A DNA stretch of 64,000 nt. It comes from an uncultured Archangium sp. GTDB lineage: Bacteria; Myxococcota; Myxococcia; Myxococcales; Myxococcaceae. Numbering within the stretch: position 1 is the stretch's first letter; every line of letters starts with the position of its first letter. Location of the stretch: contig CAIVGN010000046.1 in NCBI GenBank assembly GCA_903905455.1, positions 84,346 to 148,345 on the forward strand, given 5' to 3'. Positions 37,194 through 45,877 of this stretch are shown in pieces. Made by a program: the position numbers and the translations under genes. Under the pieces are notes generated by a model. That model saw nothing but the letters and a program-made list of their open reading frames with translations, was not told the DNA's origin and did not search any database.

Positions 37194-38327
37194 ATGGCAC
37201 CACCTCCCATGAACCCCGCCGAGCGTGAAAAGCGGGTCATCATCCGTGCCGGGCTCTTCATCGCGCTCGGCCTGGCGCTGGCCGCCATCGTCGTCTTCGT
37301 GATCGGCAAGGAGCGGCGGCTCTTCGAGCAGCAGAACGTCTACACCGGCGCCTTCGAGAACGTCGACGGCCTGGCCCTCGACTCGCCCGTGCGGCTCGGC
37401 GGCCTGACCGCGGGCAAGGTCTCGAAGATCAGCTTCGCGCCGGAGATCGGTGACAAGCGCATCATGGTCACGATGGAGATCAGCAACCGCTTCCAGGAGC
37501 GCGTGCGGGCCGACTCCGTGGCGCGCATCACCGGCCGCGGCATCCTCGGCGACAAGGCCATCGACATCTCGCTGGGCTCCCCCGAGAAGGCCGTGGTGCC
37601 CAACAAGGGCGAGCTGCAGACCGGCACCTCGGGCGACATCAGCTCGCTGCTCAAGGCGACCGGCGAGGTGATCGACAACGCGGTGAACATCACCCGCGAC
37701 CTGCGCTCGGGCGTGCAGTCGTACACCACCGTCGAGATCCGCGACGACGTCACCCAGTTCATCCGCTCCGCGCGCAACATCGCGATGGAGGTCGAGGCGG
37801 GCAAGGGCGTCGCCCACACCATCATCTACGACAAGAAGGTCAGCGATGACCTCAAGGGCCTGCTCTCGCGCGCCTCCGACGTGGCGCTGCGGCTCGATGG
37901 CGCGGTGGCCAAGGTCGACGGCCTTTTGGGCGACATCAAGACCGGCGAGGGCTCGCTGCACGCGCTGATCTACGACAAGAAGATCGCCAACGCGGTGACC
38001 GATCTCGGCGAGGCGGCCGACGAGCTGGCCAAGCTCATCCACGACGCCAAGACCACCAAGGACGGGGCGATCTACCAGCTGGTCTACGGCGACGCGAAGA
38101 CGCTGCTGGCCGACCTCGCCACCGCGGCCAACGACATCAAGACCATCACCACCAAGATCAAGGCCGGCGAGGGCTCCCTGGGCGCGGTGATCAACGACCC
38201 CACGGTGTACGAGGATCTCAAGGAGATCCTGGGGAACATCAAGCGCAACCGCGTGCTCCGCGAGCTGGTTCGGCTGTCGATCAGCAACGGCGACAAGGTC
38301 GACGCGGCGGGCAAGCCGCAGAAGTGA
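37194..38327 (+). CDS. mlaD: MCE-domain (MlaD-like) lipid-binding protein
   Basis: 377 residues. One N-terminal membrane helix (GLFIALGLALAAIVVFVIG) is followed by an MCE domain (YTGAFENVDGLALDSPVRLG and GLTAGKVSKISF). The C-terminal half is a long amphipathic alpha-helical tail with repeating Lys/Asp/Leu, longer than in the E. coli protein and similar to other long MCE proteins that form needles or barrels across the periplasm. It starts 3 bp after the mlaF stop. No mlaB or mlaC gene follows; the downstream gene is a sensor kinase. Confidence 0.92.
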   Translation: MAPPPMNPAEREKRVIIRAGLFIALGLALAAIVVFVIGKERRLFEQQNVYTGAFENVDGLALDSPVRLGGLTAGKVSKISFAPEIGDKRIMVTMEISNRFQERVRADSVARITGRGILGDKAIDISLGSPEKAVVPNKGELQTGTSGDISSLLKATGEVIDNAVNITRDLRSGVQSYTTVEIRDDVTQFIRSARNIAMEVEAGKGVAHTIIYDKKVSDDLKGLLSRASDVALRLDGAVAKVDGLLGDIKTGEGSLHALIYDKKIANAVTDLGEAADELAKLIHDAKTTKDGAIYQLVYGDAKTLLADLATAANDIKTITTKIKAGEGSLGAVINDPTVYEDLKEILGNIKRNRVLRELVRLSISNGDKVDAAGKPQK

Positions 38328-38379
38328 GGGGATGTCGGTTTTTCGACGCGCCCTCGCGGGGGCCTAGAGTCCCTCCAGC

Positions 38380-41300
38380 GTGCCTCTGAAGCCCATCATT
38401 CTCTGCGTAGACGACGAGCAGAACGTGCTCGACGTGTTGTGCCGGATGTTCGATCGCATGGCGACCGTGCTGACGGCGAAGTCGGGGCCCGAGGCGCTCG
38501 ACATCCTCCGGTCGCGACCCGTCGACCTGATGATCACCGATCAGAAGATGCCCGACATGACCGGCATCGAGCTGGTGCGGGCGGCGCGCAAGGAGGGGAT
38601 GGGGATCACCACCATCCTGCTCACCGCGTACACCAACCCCAACGACCTGATCGCGGCCATCAACGACGGGCAGGTGTTCCGCTACGTCACCAAGCCGTGG
38701 GACATCAACGATCTCACGATGACCGTGCGCAACGCGCTGTCGGTCGCCCAGCTGCGCAAGGAGAAGGAGCGGCTGCTCGAGTCGCTGCACAAGCGCATCG
38801 AGGCACTCAACGTCATGTACGAGGTCAGCCGCCAGAGCGCGACGGACGCCCCCTCGCTCGACGCCATCGTCGACCGGCTGCTCTCGACCATCGGCCGGGT
38901 GCTGCCCCACGACGCCAGCGCGGTGCTCATCGAGGCCAGCGACGCCCAGACCGCGGCGCTGCGCATTCGCTGCACGACGGGCCTGACCGAGACCGCCCTG
39001 CTGCACGTGAAGGACTCGGTGCTCGGCTCGCACCGCAAGGCCGCGGGCGTGGTGCTGACCGAAGACCGGGTGATCACCAACGTCGCCGGCCACGTGGGCG
39101 CGGTGGCCGACGGGCTGTCGACCTTCGCCTGCGCCATCTCCGTGCCGCTGGTCTCGCAGCAGCAGACCGTGGGCACGCTCTCGCTCTTCTCGACGCGGCC
39201 CGACTCGTACAGCACCGAGGACGGCGAGCTGCTCGACCTGCTGGTCAACCAGACCACCGACGCCATCACCCACGTGCGCGCGGCCGAGCGCGAGGCCCGC
39301 CTGCGCATCGAGCAGATGGTCGAGGCCATGGGCGACGGGGTGATCCTCACCGACGCGAAGGGCGGGGTGGTGGTGGTCAACGGCGCCGCCCGCACCTACC
39401 TGCACCTCCCGCAGGGCGAGCCCCGGCCCACCTTCGACCAGCTCACCACCGCCCTGGGGCTCTCGCCCTTCGACCTGGTGCGCGGCTGGGAATACGGCGG
39501 CACCAAGACCATGCGGGAGGAGCTGAAGTTCGGCGACCGCGACCTGGAGCTGGTGGTCACGCCCGTTGCCACCCCCGCCAAGGAACTCAAGGGCCTGGTG
39601 CTGGTGCTGCGCGACGTCAGCGAGCAGAAGCTGCTGACGCAGCGCAAGGACGAGTTCGTGGGCGTCATCAGCCACGAGCTGCGCACCCCCCTGACGAGCA
39701 TCGCCGGCGCCCTCGACCTGGTGCTCAACCGCCTCGCCGGCGACGTCACCGAGAAGCAGAGGCGCTTCCTCACCATGGCCCGCGATTCGACCGAGCGGCT
39801 CAACCTCCTGGTCGACGACCTCCTCGATCTCGCGAAGTTCGAGCAGGGCGCGATGCGCATGGACTTCCAGTTGATGCGGCTCGACGAGCTGGTGAAGACC
39901 GCGGTCGAGCGCTACGGGCCGTCGTTCGCGGAGCGCGGCGTGGAGGTCGCGCTCGAGACCACCGCCACCGACGTGAAGCTGCTGGCGGACCCCAACCGGC
40001 TCAACCAGGTGATCAACAACCTCCTGACCAACGCGGTGAAGTTCACGGCCGGCGGGGGCCAGGTGAAGGTCGTCGTGGGGCGCTCGACCGAGGCGCCCGG
40101 CAGCGCGGTGCTCTCGGTGTGGAACTCCGGCGAGCCCATCGCCGAGGCCGACCTCGAGCGCATCTTCGACCGCTTCGAGCAGGCCCGCACCGCCAAGACC
40201 CGCAGCGTGCCCGGCACCGGCCTGGGGCTGTCGATCTGCAAGACCATCGTGGAAGCGCACGGCGGGCGTATCTGGGCCGAGCCGTCACCCGATGGCGCGC
40301 GCTTCGTCGCCGTCTTCCCCGAGCAGCCGCCCGAGCAGGTGCCGGCCCCCGACGACCAGGTGAGACCCTCGCGCGGCACGGTGTTGATCGTCGAGGACGA
40401 GCCGCAGTTGGCGTGGCTGCTCAAGGCGCAGTTGCTCAACGCCGGGCTCAAGGTGGTGGTCGCCGGCCGGGCCGAGGAGGCGCTCACGGTCGCGCGCAAG
40501 CTCCGCCCCGACGTGATCACCCTCGACCACCGGCTCCCCGACGTCGAGGGCCTCAAGCTGCTCGAGATCTTCCGCCACGACCCCGAGACCAAGGCCGCGC
40601 GAACCATCGTGGTGTCCGGGCTCGACGTGCGGGCCGAGGCGGTGCGCGCCGGGGCGAGCGGGTTTCTGCAGAAGCCGGTCACCGCGGCCAGCTTCCTCTC
40701 GAGCGTCGAGGCGGCCCTCAAGGAACGCCACGGAGGGCGCGGGCGCGTGCTGGTGGTGGACGACGATCCGCAGATCACCGCCATCTGCGCCGAGGTGCTG
40801 GCCAACCAGGGCTTCGACGTCGCGTCCGCGGGCTCGATCGCCGAGGCGAAGCTGAGCATCTCGCGGAAGCGGCCCGAGCTGCTGCTGCTCGACGTGGCGC
40901 TGCCCGATGGGGACGGCTTCCAGTTCTTCGAGGCGCTCAAGGCCGATCGCGCGGGTGGCCCGCTGTCGGTGATCTTCATCTCGGCGCGCAGCGACACCTC
41001 GGCCAAGGTGCGCGCGCTGAAGCTGGGCGGCGACGACTACCTCACCAAGCCCTTCGACGCGCTCGAGCTGGGCGCCCGGGTGGAGTCGGTGCTTCGCCGC
41101 CGCACCTCGGACACCAGCGCCAGCCCCACCACCCAGCTGCCGGGCTCGGCGGCCATCGAGCGCGAGGTGCAGCGCCGGCTCGGGGAGCGCTCGCCCTTCG
41201 CGTTCTGCTACCTCGATCTCGACAACCTCAAGGCGTTCAACGACTTCTACGGCTTCGCCAAGGCCGACGGGGTGGTGCGCCAGACCGCCGACATCCTGCG

Positions 41301-41661
41301 CGAGGTGGTGGCGCAGGTCGGAGACGGCTCGGAGTTCGTCGGCCATGTCGCCGGCGACGACTTCGTGTTCATCGTGCGGCCCGACCAGGTCGACGCGATC
41401 TGCCAGCGGGTCATCGACTCGTTCGATCGCATCATCCCCCTCTATTACGAGCGGGCCGATCGCGAGCGCGGCTACATCGAGGCGGACGATCGGTACGGCC
41501 AGCGCCGGCGTTTCCCGGTGATGAGCGTGTCCATCGCCGCGGTGATGAACGACGGCACCATCGATCACCCCGAGCTCGCCCAGAAGGCCGCGGAGCTGAA
41601 GAAGCGCGCCAAGGCGATCAGCGGGAGCGTGGTGTTGCGCAGCGACCAGGCCGAGCCATGA
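38380..41661 (+). CDS. Hybrid histidine kinase: REC-GAF-PAS-HisKA-HATPase-REC-REC-degenerate GGDEF
   Basis: 1093 residues, no membrane helices. The first receiver carries Asp54 (LMITDQKM) and resembles RpfG/RegX-type CheY domains. A GAF-like part (about 150-320) and a PAS-like part follow. HisKA has SHELRTPLTS with His432; the ATPase has NLLTNAVKF, GTGLGLSICK. Two more receivers follow (REC2 near 667-785, Asp about 716; REC3 near 789-905, Asp about 838). The last region resembles a GGDEF domain (FCYLDLDNLKAFNDFYGF) but the active GGDEF motif is replaced by AGDDF and no RxxD is obvious, so it is likely not a diguanylate cyclase. GTG 38380 is the start. Signal relay with several phosphoacceptor Asps is likely. 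Confidence 0.9.
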   Translation: MPLKPIILCVDDEQNVLDVLCRMFDRMATVLTAKSGPEALDILRSRPVDLMITDQKMPDMTGIELVRAARKEGMGITTILLTAYTNPNDLIAAINDGQVFRYVTKPWDINDLTMTVRNALSVAQLRKEKERLLESLHKRIEALNVMYEVSRQSATDAPSLDAIVDRLLSTIGRVLPHDASAVLIEASDAQTAALRIRCTTGLTETALLHVKDSVLGSHRKAAGVVLTEDRVITNVAGHVGAVADGLSTFACAISVPLVSQQQTVGTLSLFSTRPDSYSTEDGELLDLLVNQTTDAITHVRAAEREARLRIEQMVEAMGDGVILTDAKGGVVVVNGAARTYLHLPQGEPRPTFDQLTTALGLSPFDLVRGWEYGGTKTMREELKFGDRDLELVVTPVATPAKELKGLVLVLRDVSEQKLLTQRKDEFVGVISHELRTPLTSIAGALDLVLNRLAGDVTEKQRRFLTMARDSTERLNLLVDDLLDLAKFEQGAMRMDFQLMRLDELVKTAVERYGPSFAERGVEVALETTATDVKLLADPNRLNQVINNLLTNAVKFTAGGGQVKVVVGRSTEAPGSAVLSVWNSGEPIAEADLERIFDRFEQARTAKTRSVPGTGLGLSICKTIVEAHGGRIWAEPSPDGARFVAVFPEQPPEQVPAPDDQVRPSRGTVLIVEDEPQLAWLLKAQLLNAGLKVVVAGRAEEALTVARKLRPDVITLDHRLPDVEGLKLLEIFRHDPETKAARTIVVSGLDVRAEAVRAGASGFLQKPVTAASFLSSVEAALKERHGGRGRVLVVDDDPQITAICAEVLANQGFDVASAGSIAEAKLSISRKRPELLLLDVALPDGDGFQFFEALKADRAGGPLSVIFISARSDTSAKVRALKLGGDDYLTKPFDALELGARVESVLRRRTSDTSASPTTQLPGSAAIEREVQRRLGERSPFAFCYLDLDNLKAFNDFYGFAKADGVVRQTADILREVVAQVGDGSEFVGHVAGDDFVFIVRPDQVDAICQRVIDSFDRIIPLYYERADRERGYIEADDRYGQRRRFPVMSVSIAAVMNDGTIDHPELAQKAAELKKRAKAISGSVVLRSDQAEP

Positions 41662-41687
41662 GGACCACTTCGGCCCCTCACCTCTGC

Positions 41688-41715
41688 CCCTCTCCCCGCT
41701 GGCGCAGGGAGAGGG
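41688..41715. repeat. REP-like intergenic palindrome
   Basis: CCCTCTCCC (41688-41696) is the exact inverse of GGGAGAGGG (41707-41715), with a 10-nt loop that is itself GC-rich. It sits in the 73 bp between two kinase genes with no T-run behind it. The same stem sequence is a well-known kind of dispersed palindrome in GC-rich genomes, so this may be one of many copies. Confidence 0.5.
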
Positions 41716-41734
41716 AATTTCGAGGTGCCTGACG

Positions 41735-43606
41735 GTGCTCCGGCTCTCCCAGAAGCTGCTCCTCTTCGTGATCGCCGCGGCCGTGGTGCCGTTGTCGTTC
41801 GCGGGGTTCTGGCTGCTGCGGGAAGCCGAGCGCGAGCTGGCGGGCCGGCTCGAGCGTGAGCAGCGGGCGCTGGCCGTGGCGGCGGCTGAATCCACGGGCA
41901 CCCAGCTCGCCGCGTCCCTCGAGGCGCTCGCGGAGTCGGCGCTGCTCATCGACTGGCCCCGGGTCTCGAGCGCGGAGGCCGAAGGTGGGTTGCGACTGCT
42001 CGCCAGCCAGGGGCCGGTGGTCGTCGCCGCGACGCTCACCGACGCGGCAAGGCCCGACGTGACGCCGATGCTCTCGGGGCTCGAAGGCCGCCCCTCCCTC
42101 CAGGTGTCCCGTGACGAACTGCTGGCGCTGCTGCCGCTGGCGACGCTGGGCTCGTACGGTGAGCCCGGGCAACTCGCGCTGGGCGCCGCCCAGGACAGCG
42201 GAGGTGGCCCGTGGATGCCGGCGGCCATCCAGGTCGGGCCCCGGGGACCCCGCGCGCCGATGGTGGTGCTCGCCCTGACCCTGACGGTGCTCGACCGCTG
42301 GCTGGTGGAACACGCGCCCCCGGTCACCACCCTGGAGATCGTCGACGCCGACGGCCGCGTGGTGGCCAGCAGCCAGTGGCACCAGCGGGTCTCGACGCTC
42401 GATCCCTCGCGGCTCGCCGTGCTGCGTGCGGGTCACGAGCTGGCCACGACCGCCACCGAGCAGCTCTCCGTGGCCAAGGTGCCCGGGCGCCTGGGGCTGA
42501 CCGCCGTCACCTCGATTCCGCTCGACGCCGCGCGACAGCCCATTCGTTCGCTGCGCCGCAGCGTGCTCGGGGGCATGGGCGTGACGGTGCTGCTGCTGAT
42601 CATCGTCTCGGTGTTCTTCACCCGTTGGCTCGCCCGGCGCCTCGAGGCGCTGTCGCTGGTCGCCGAGGCCTACGCCCGGGGCGATCTGTCCCGGCGCGTC
42701 GAGCTCAGCGGCGGCGACGAGCTGACCACCCTGGGCCAGGTCTTCAACGCCATGGGCGCGGAGCTCGAGTCGGCCCGCGGGCGCCTGTTGCAGTGGAACG
42801 ACGAGTTGAAGAAGAAGGTCGACGAGGCCACCGCCGACCTGCGCGCGGCCCAGGCGCACCTCCTCGAGGCGCAGAAGCTCGCGGCCATCGGTCAGCTCGG
42901 CGCCGGGGTGGCGCATGAGATCAACAACCCCCTGGTGGGCATCCTGGGCAACGCCCAGCTGCTGCTCATGGAGCACGCCGAGGGCGACGCCGACTTCTCG
43001 TCGCTCAAGCAAATCGAAGACAGCGCCATGCGGTGCCGGGAGATCACCCAGCAGCTGCTCCGGTTCTCGCAGAAGCGCGGGGTGGTCTCGTTGGCCCCGA
43101 TGGACCTGGGGGCGCTGGTGACCCGGGCCATGGCCATCGAGCGCGGCCGCTCCCCCGGGGTGACGGTGGAGGTGGTGGTCCCCCGGACGCCGGTGCGCAT
43201 CGACGGTGACTCCGAGCAGCTCGAGCAGGTGATCGCGCAGCTGTGCGCCAACGCGCGCACGGCCATGGCCAAGGCGCCCGAGCAGCGCCTCACGGTGAGC
43301 GTGGCGGCTACCGCGGCCGGCGCGGAGTTGAGCGTCAGCGACACGGGCAAGGGCATCGCGCCCGAGAACCTGGAGCGGGTGTTCGAGCCGTTCTTCACCA
43401 CCAAGGACGTGTGGACCAACATCGGCCTCGGGCTCGCCGTGGCCTACCGCGTGGTGCAGGAGCACGAGGGCTCCATCGACCTGACCAGCGCCCCGGGCCA
43501 GGGCGCGCGCTTCTTGATCTCGCTCAAGTCCCCCGGGACGACGCAGAAGCAGGCCGCTTCCGTGGTCGCCGGTGTCGGTGGACAGGGGAAGGGCATCACC
43601 GGCTGA
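41735..43606 (+). CDS. Membrane sensor histidine kinase with HAMP
   Basis: 623 residues. TM1 lies at about 8-26 (LLLFVIAAAVVPLSFAGFWL) and TM2 at about 278-298 (VLGGMGVTVLLLIIVSVFF), with a ~250-residue extracytoplasmic region. A HAMP domain and a coiled coil follow. The kinase core shows AAIGQLGAGVAHEINNPLVG (His near 394), NARTAM and the G1/G2 boxes DTGKGIAPE and GLGLAVAYRVV. GTG 41735 starts it. It is the second kinase in a row and could partner with the larger one upstream, but no response regulator with a DNA-binding domain is nearby. Confidence 0.93.
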   Translation: MLRLSQKLLLFVIAAAVVPLSFAGFWLLREAERELAGRLEREQRALAVAAAESTGTQLAASLEALAESALLIDWPRVSSAEAEGGLRLLASQGPVVVAATLTDAARPDVTPMLSGLEGRPSLQVSRDELLALLPLATLGSYGEPGQLALGAAQDSGGGPWMPAAIQVGPRGPRAPMVVLALTLTVLDRWLVEHAPPVTTLEIVDADGRVVASSQWHQRVSTLDPSRLAVLRAGHELATTATEQLSVAKVPGRLGLTAVTSIPLDAARQPIRSLRRSVLGGMGVTVLLLIIVSVFFTRWLARRLEALSLVAEAYARGDLSRRVELSGGDELTTLGQVFNAMGAELESARGRLLQWNDELKKKVDEATADLRAAQAHLLEAQKLAAIGQLGAGVAHEINNPLVGILGNAQLLLMEHAEGDADFSSLKQIEDSAMRCREITQQLLRFSQKRGVVSLAPMDLGALVTRAMAIERGRSPGVTVEVVVPRTPVRIDGDSEQLEQVIAQLCANARTAMAKAPEQRLTVSVAATAAGAELSVSDTGKGIAPENLERVFEPFFTTKDVWTNIGLGLAVAYRVVQEHEGSIDLTSAPGQGARFLISLKSPGTTQKQAASVVAGVGGQGKGITG

Positions 43607-43622
43607 TATAAGGGCGCAGTCG

Positions 43623-44552
43623 ATGTCTCCCCGCTCCCGCTTCATCGTTGCGCTCCTCGCCATCGCGGCCATGGTCCCGCTCGCGTGGTGGCTCCTGCTG
43701 TCGGAGCCTCCGACGCAGCCGCCGTTGGTGGTGCCGGTCGCGGTGGCCGAGGTGATCGACGCGGGCCCGAGGTTGATCGAGATCCACCTGGGCGAAGTCA
43801 CCGGCAAGGTGCAGCTGCGCCACGGCCTCGACGGCGGGTGGGTCGACGGCAAGTCGGGCGACGTGCTGCAGGCCAGCGACGGCGTTCGCACCAGCGACGG
43901 CAGCTACGCGGTGCTGGTGGGCGACGAGACCTGGGAAGTGAAGATGGAGCCGGGCACCGAGGTGGGCATCGGCGAGCTCAAGGAGAGCATCACCCGCCTG
44001 CTCCTCGAGTCAGGCATGGCCAAGGCCACGGTGAAGGGCGGCGGGCGCCATACCTTCGAAGTGCGCGCCTCCAACAGCGACGCGGTGGCCAGCACCGATG
44101 GCGGCGTCTTCACCCTCGCCAGCAACGGCAAGGGCACCGTCGCGCTCGGCACCGAGAGCGGCGAGGTGGCCTTCTCGGGCGGCGGCCGGGTGGTGATCGT
44201 GCGCGCGGGCCAACAGTCCATCGTCCGGCCCGGCCAGGCGCCCACCACGCCCCTCACCATCCCCTCGTCGCTGCTGCTCAAGGTCGCGCTGCCCACCCGC
44301 GCCACCATCAACACCCCGAAGCTCACCGTGAAGGGCGACGTGGAGCCCGGCTCGATGGTGGAGGTGCAGGGCCGCATCGTCACCGTCGACGAGCGGGGCC
44401 ACTTCGAGGTGCCGGTGTCCCTGCGCGAGGGAAAGAACGGGCTCTCGGTCAAGGCGCGCGGCGTCGGCGGTCACGAGGCGAAGTCGGCGGGCGAGGTGGA
44501 GCTCGACACCACCGTCACCGCGCCCACCATCGACAAGAACCTCTGGAAGTAG
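43623..44552 (+). CDS. Membrane-anchored FecR-like domain protein
   Basis: 309 residues. An N-terminal signal or anchor (RFIVALLAIAAMVPLAWWLLL) precedes a FecR-like domain (VTGKVQLRHGLDGGWVDGKSGDV, GVRTSDGSYAVLVG, TEVGIGEL). A stretch of repeats (FEVRASNSDAVASTDGGVFT) and a C-terminal bacterial Ig-like or PEGA-type module (INTPKLTVKGDVEPGSMVEV) follow. There is no sigma factor gene next door, so it is not a classic FecR anti-sigma pair. It may be a periplasmic sensing or binding protein; ATG 43623 is used. It lies between a histidine kinase and the PHP gene. Confidence 0.7.
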   Translation: MSPRSRFIVALLAIAAMVPLAWWLLLSEPPTQPPLVVPVAVAEVIDAGPRLIEIHLGEVTGKVQLRHGLDGGWVDGKSGDVLQASDGVRTSDGSYAVLVGDETWEVKMEPGTEVGIGELKESITRLLLESGMAKATVKGGGRHTFEVRASNSDAVASTDGGVFTLASNGKGTVALGTESGEVAFSGGGRVVIVRAGQQSIVRPGQAPTTPLTIPSSLLLKVALPTRATINTPKLTVKGDVEPGSMVEVQGRIVTVDERGHFEVPVSLREGKNGLSVKARGVGGHEAKSAGEVELDTTVTAPTIDKNLWK

Positions 44553-44556
44553 CGCT

Positions 44557-45372
44557 TCAGCTCCGGCGCGCTTCGAGCCGGGCGAACTGGTCGGGCGCCA
44601 TGGCCACCGAGCCGAAGTGACGGTCCGGCGCGACCTTCTCGCCGTGGAAGTCGCTCCCGGCGGTGCACACCAGGTTCAGCTCCTTCGCCCAGGTGGCGAA
44701 GAGCTCGCGCTGGCTGGGCGGGTGATCGCGGTGGATCGCCTCGAGCCCGTCGAGGCCCGACTTCGCCATCGTCTCGACCTCCAGCCGGTTCACGCGGGAG
44801 CTGCCGGGGTGGGCGATGGTCGCCGTGCCGCCCGCGACGTGAATGAGCGCGATGGCGTCGGCCACGGTCATCTCGAAGCGCGGCACCCAGGCCTGGCGCC
44901 CGTCGCCCAGGAAGCGGTCGAAGGCCTCCTTGGTCGAGGTGCAGATGCGCAGCTCCACCAGCACCCGCGCGAGGTGGGGGCGGGTGAGGGGGGCGTTACC
45001 CGCGAGCGCCTGCACCTGGGCCAGGGTGACCGGCACGCCGAGGGTGACCAGCTTCGCCACCATCAGCTCCATGCGCTTCTCGCGCTCGGTGATGAGCTGC
45101 ACCGTGTAGGCGGTGAGCTTCGGGTTCGCGGGGTCGATGAAGTGCCCCAGGATGTGCACCTCGCGGCGGTGGTGCATGCAGGAGATCTCGATGCCCGGCA
45201 CCAGGCGCATGCCCCGGGCGGTGGCTTCGGCCCCACAGGCCTCGAGGCCGGCGATGGTGTCGTGGTCGGTCACCGCGAGCACGGTGACGCCCGCTTTCGC
45301 AGCGAGCGCCACCTGTTCACGGGGCGGGTACTGCCCGTCAGAGGCGGTCGTGTGCGAGTGCAGGTCGATCAT
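44557..45372 (-). CDS. PHP domain phosphoesterase
   Basis: 271 residues, soluble. The metal motif DLHSHTTASDG opens the protein, followed by VTDHDTIAG, VPGIEISC and HPGSSR and SDFHGEK near the end, as in PHP family RNase AM (YciV/TrpH-like) phosphoesterases. Such enzymes remove 5' phosphates or degrade short RNA or nucleotides. ATG 45372 is 24 bp from the Rrf2 gene start on the opposite strand, so the two share a promoter region. Confidence 0.88.
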   Translation of the reverse strand: MIDLHSHTTASDGQYPPREQVALAAKAGVTVLAVTDHDTIAGLEACGAEATARGMRLVPGIEISCMHHRREVHILGHFIDPANPKLTAYTVQLITEREKRMELMVAKLVTLGVPVTLAQVQALAGNAPLTRPHLARVLVELRICTSTKEAFDRFLGDGRQAWVPRFEMTVADAIALIHVAGGTATIAHPGSSRVNRLEVETMAKSGLDGLEAIHRDHPPSQRELFATWAKELNLVCTAGSDFHGEKVAPDRHFGSVAMAPDQFARLEARRS

Positions 45373-45396
45373 GCTAGAGCGCTGGCTTACTCCCCC

Positions 45397-45864
45397 ATGC
45401 AGCACGCCTTCCAGATATCCCGCAAGATTGAGTACGGCACGCGCGCGATGCTGTTCCTCGCCTCGCTGCCCGACGGGATGACGACGTCCATTCGGGAGAT
45501 CGCGCAGCGCATGGCGATCCCCGAGGACTTCCTCGCGAAGATCCTGAAGACCCTGGTGAAGTCGAAGCTGGTGAAGTCGGTGCGCGGCTCGCATGGCGGG
45601 TACTCGCTCGCGCAGCACGCCTCGGAGATCAGCTTCCTGCAGGTGATCGAGGCCGTCGAAGGCCCCATCTCGGTCAACGTGTGCACCGACCGCGATCACG
45701 GCGGGTGCGACTTCACCAAGAGCTGCACCATGTTCTCGGTGTGGCGCCTGGGCCAGGAGCGCATGCTCGAGGTCTACCGGGGCACCAAGCTGGACAAGCT
45801 GGCGATGCGCCAGCTGACGCACCGCTCGCCGGTGGTTCGGGTGAAGGCGTCGCCCTCACCCTGA
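45397..45864 (+). CDS. Rrf2 family regulator with cysteine cluster
   Basis: 155 residues. The winged helix includes YGTRAMLFLA, SIREIAQRMAIPEDFLAKIL and SVRGSHGGYSLA. Downstream, CTDRDHGGCDFTKSC gives the three-Cys cluster typical of iron-sulfur-binding Rrf2 proteins (IscR/NsrR/RsrR-like), so it may sense Fe-S status, NO or redox. No isc or suf genes are near. It is divergent from the PHP gene and may regulate it. Confidence 0.87.
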   Translation: MQHAFQISRKIEYGTRAMLFLASLPDGMTTSIREIAQRMAIPEDFLAKILKTLVKSKLVKSVRGSHGGYSLAQHASEISFLQVIEAVEGPISVNVCTDRDHGGCDFTKSCTMFSVWRLGQERMLEVYRGTKLDKLAMRQLTHRSPVVRVKASPSP

Positions 45865-45877
45865 ACCCCGGTGGCCC

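Noticed and set aside
43623..44552. Treating the FecR-like gene as part of an ECF sigma/anti-sigma pair
   Set aside because: No sigma factor gene or TonB receptor is next to it.
44617..45396. Upstream extension of the Rrf2 frame into the PHP gene
   Set aside because: It is the antisense of a clear PHP gene, and the Rrf2 fold begins at ATG 45397.
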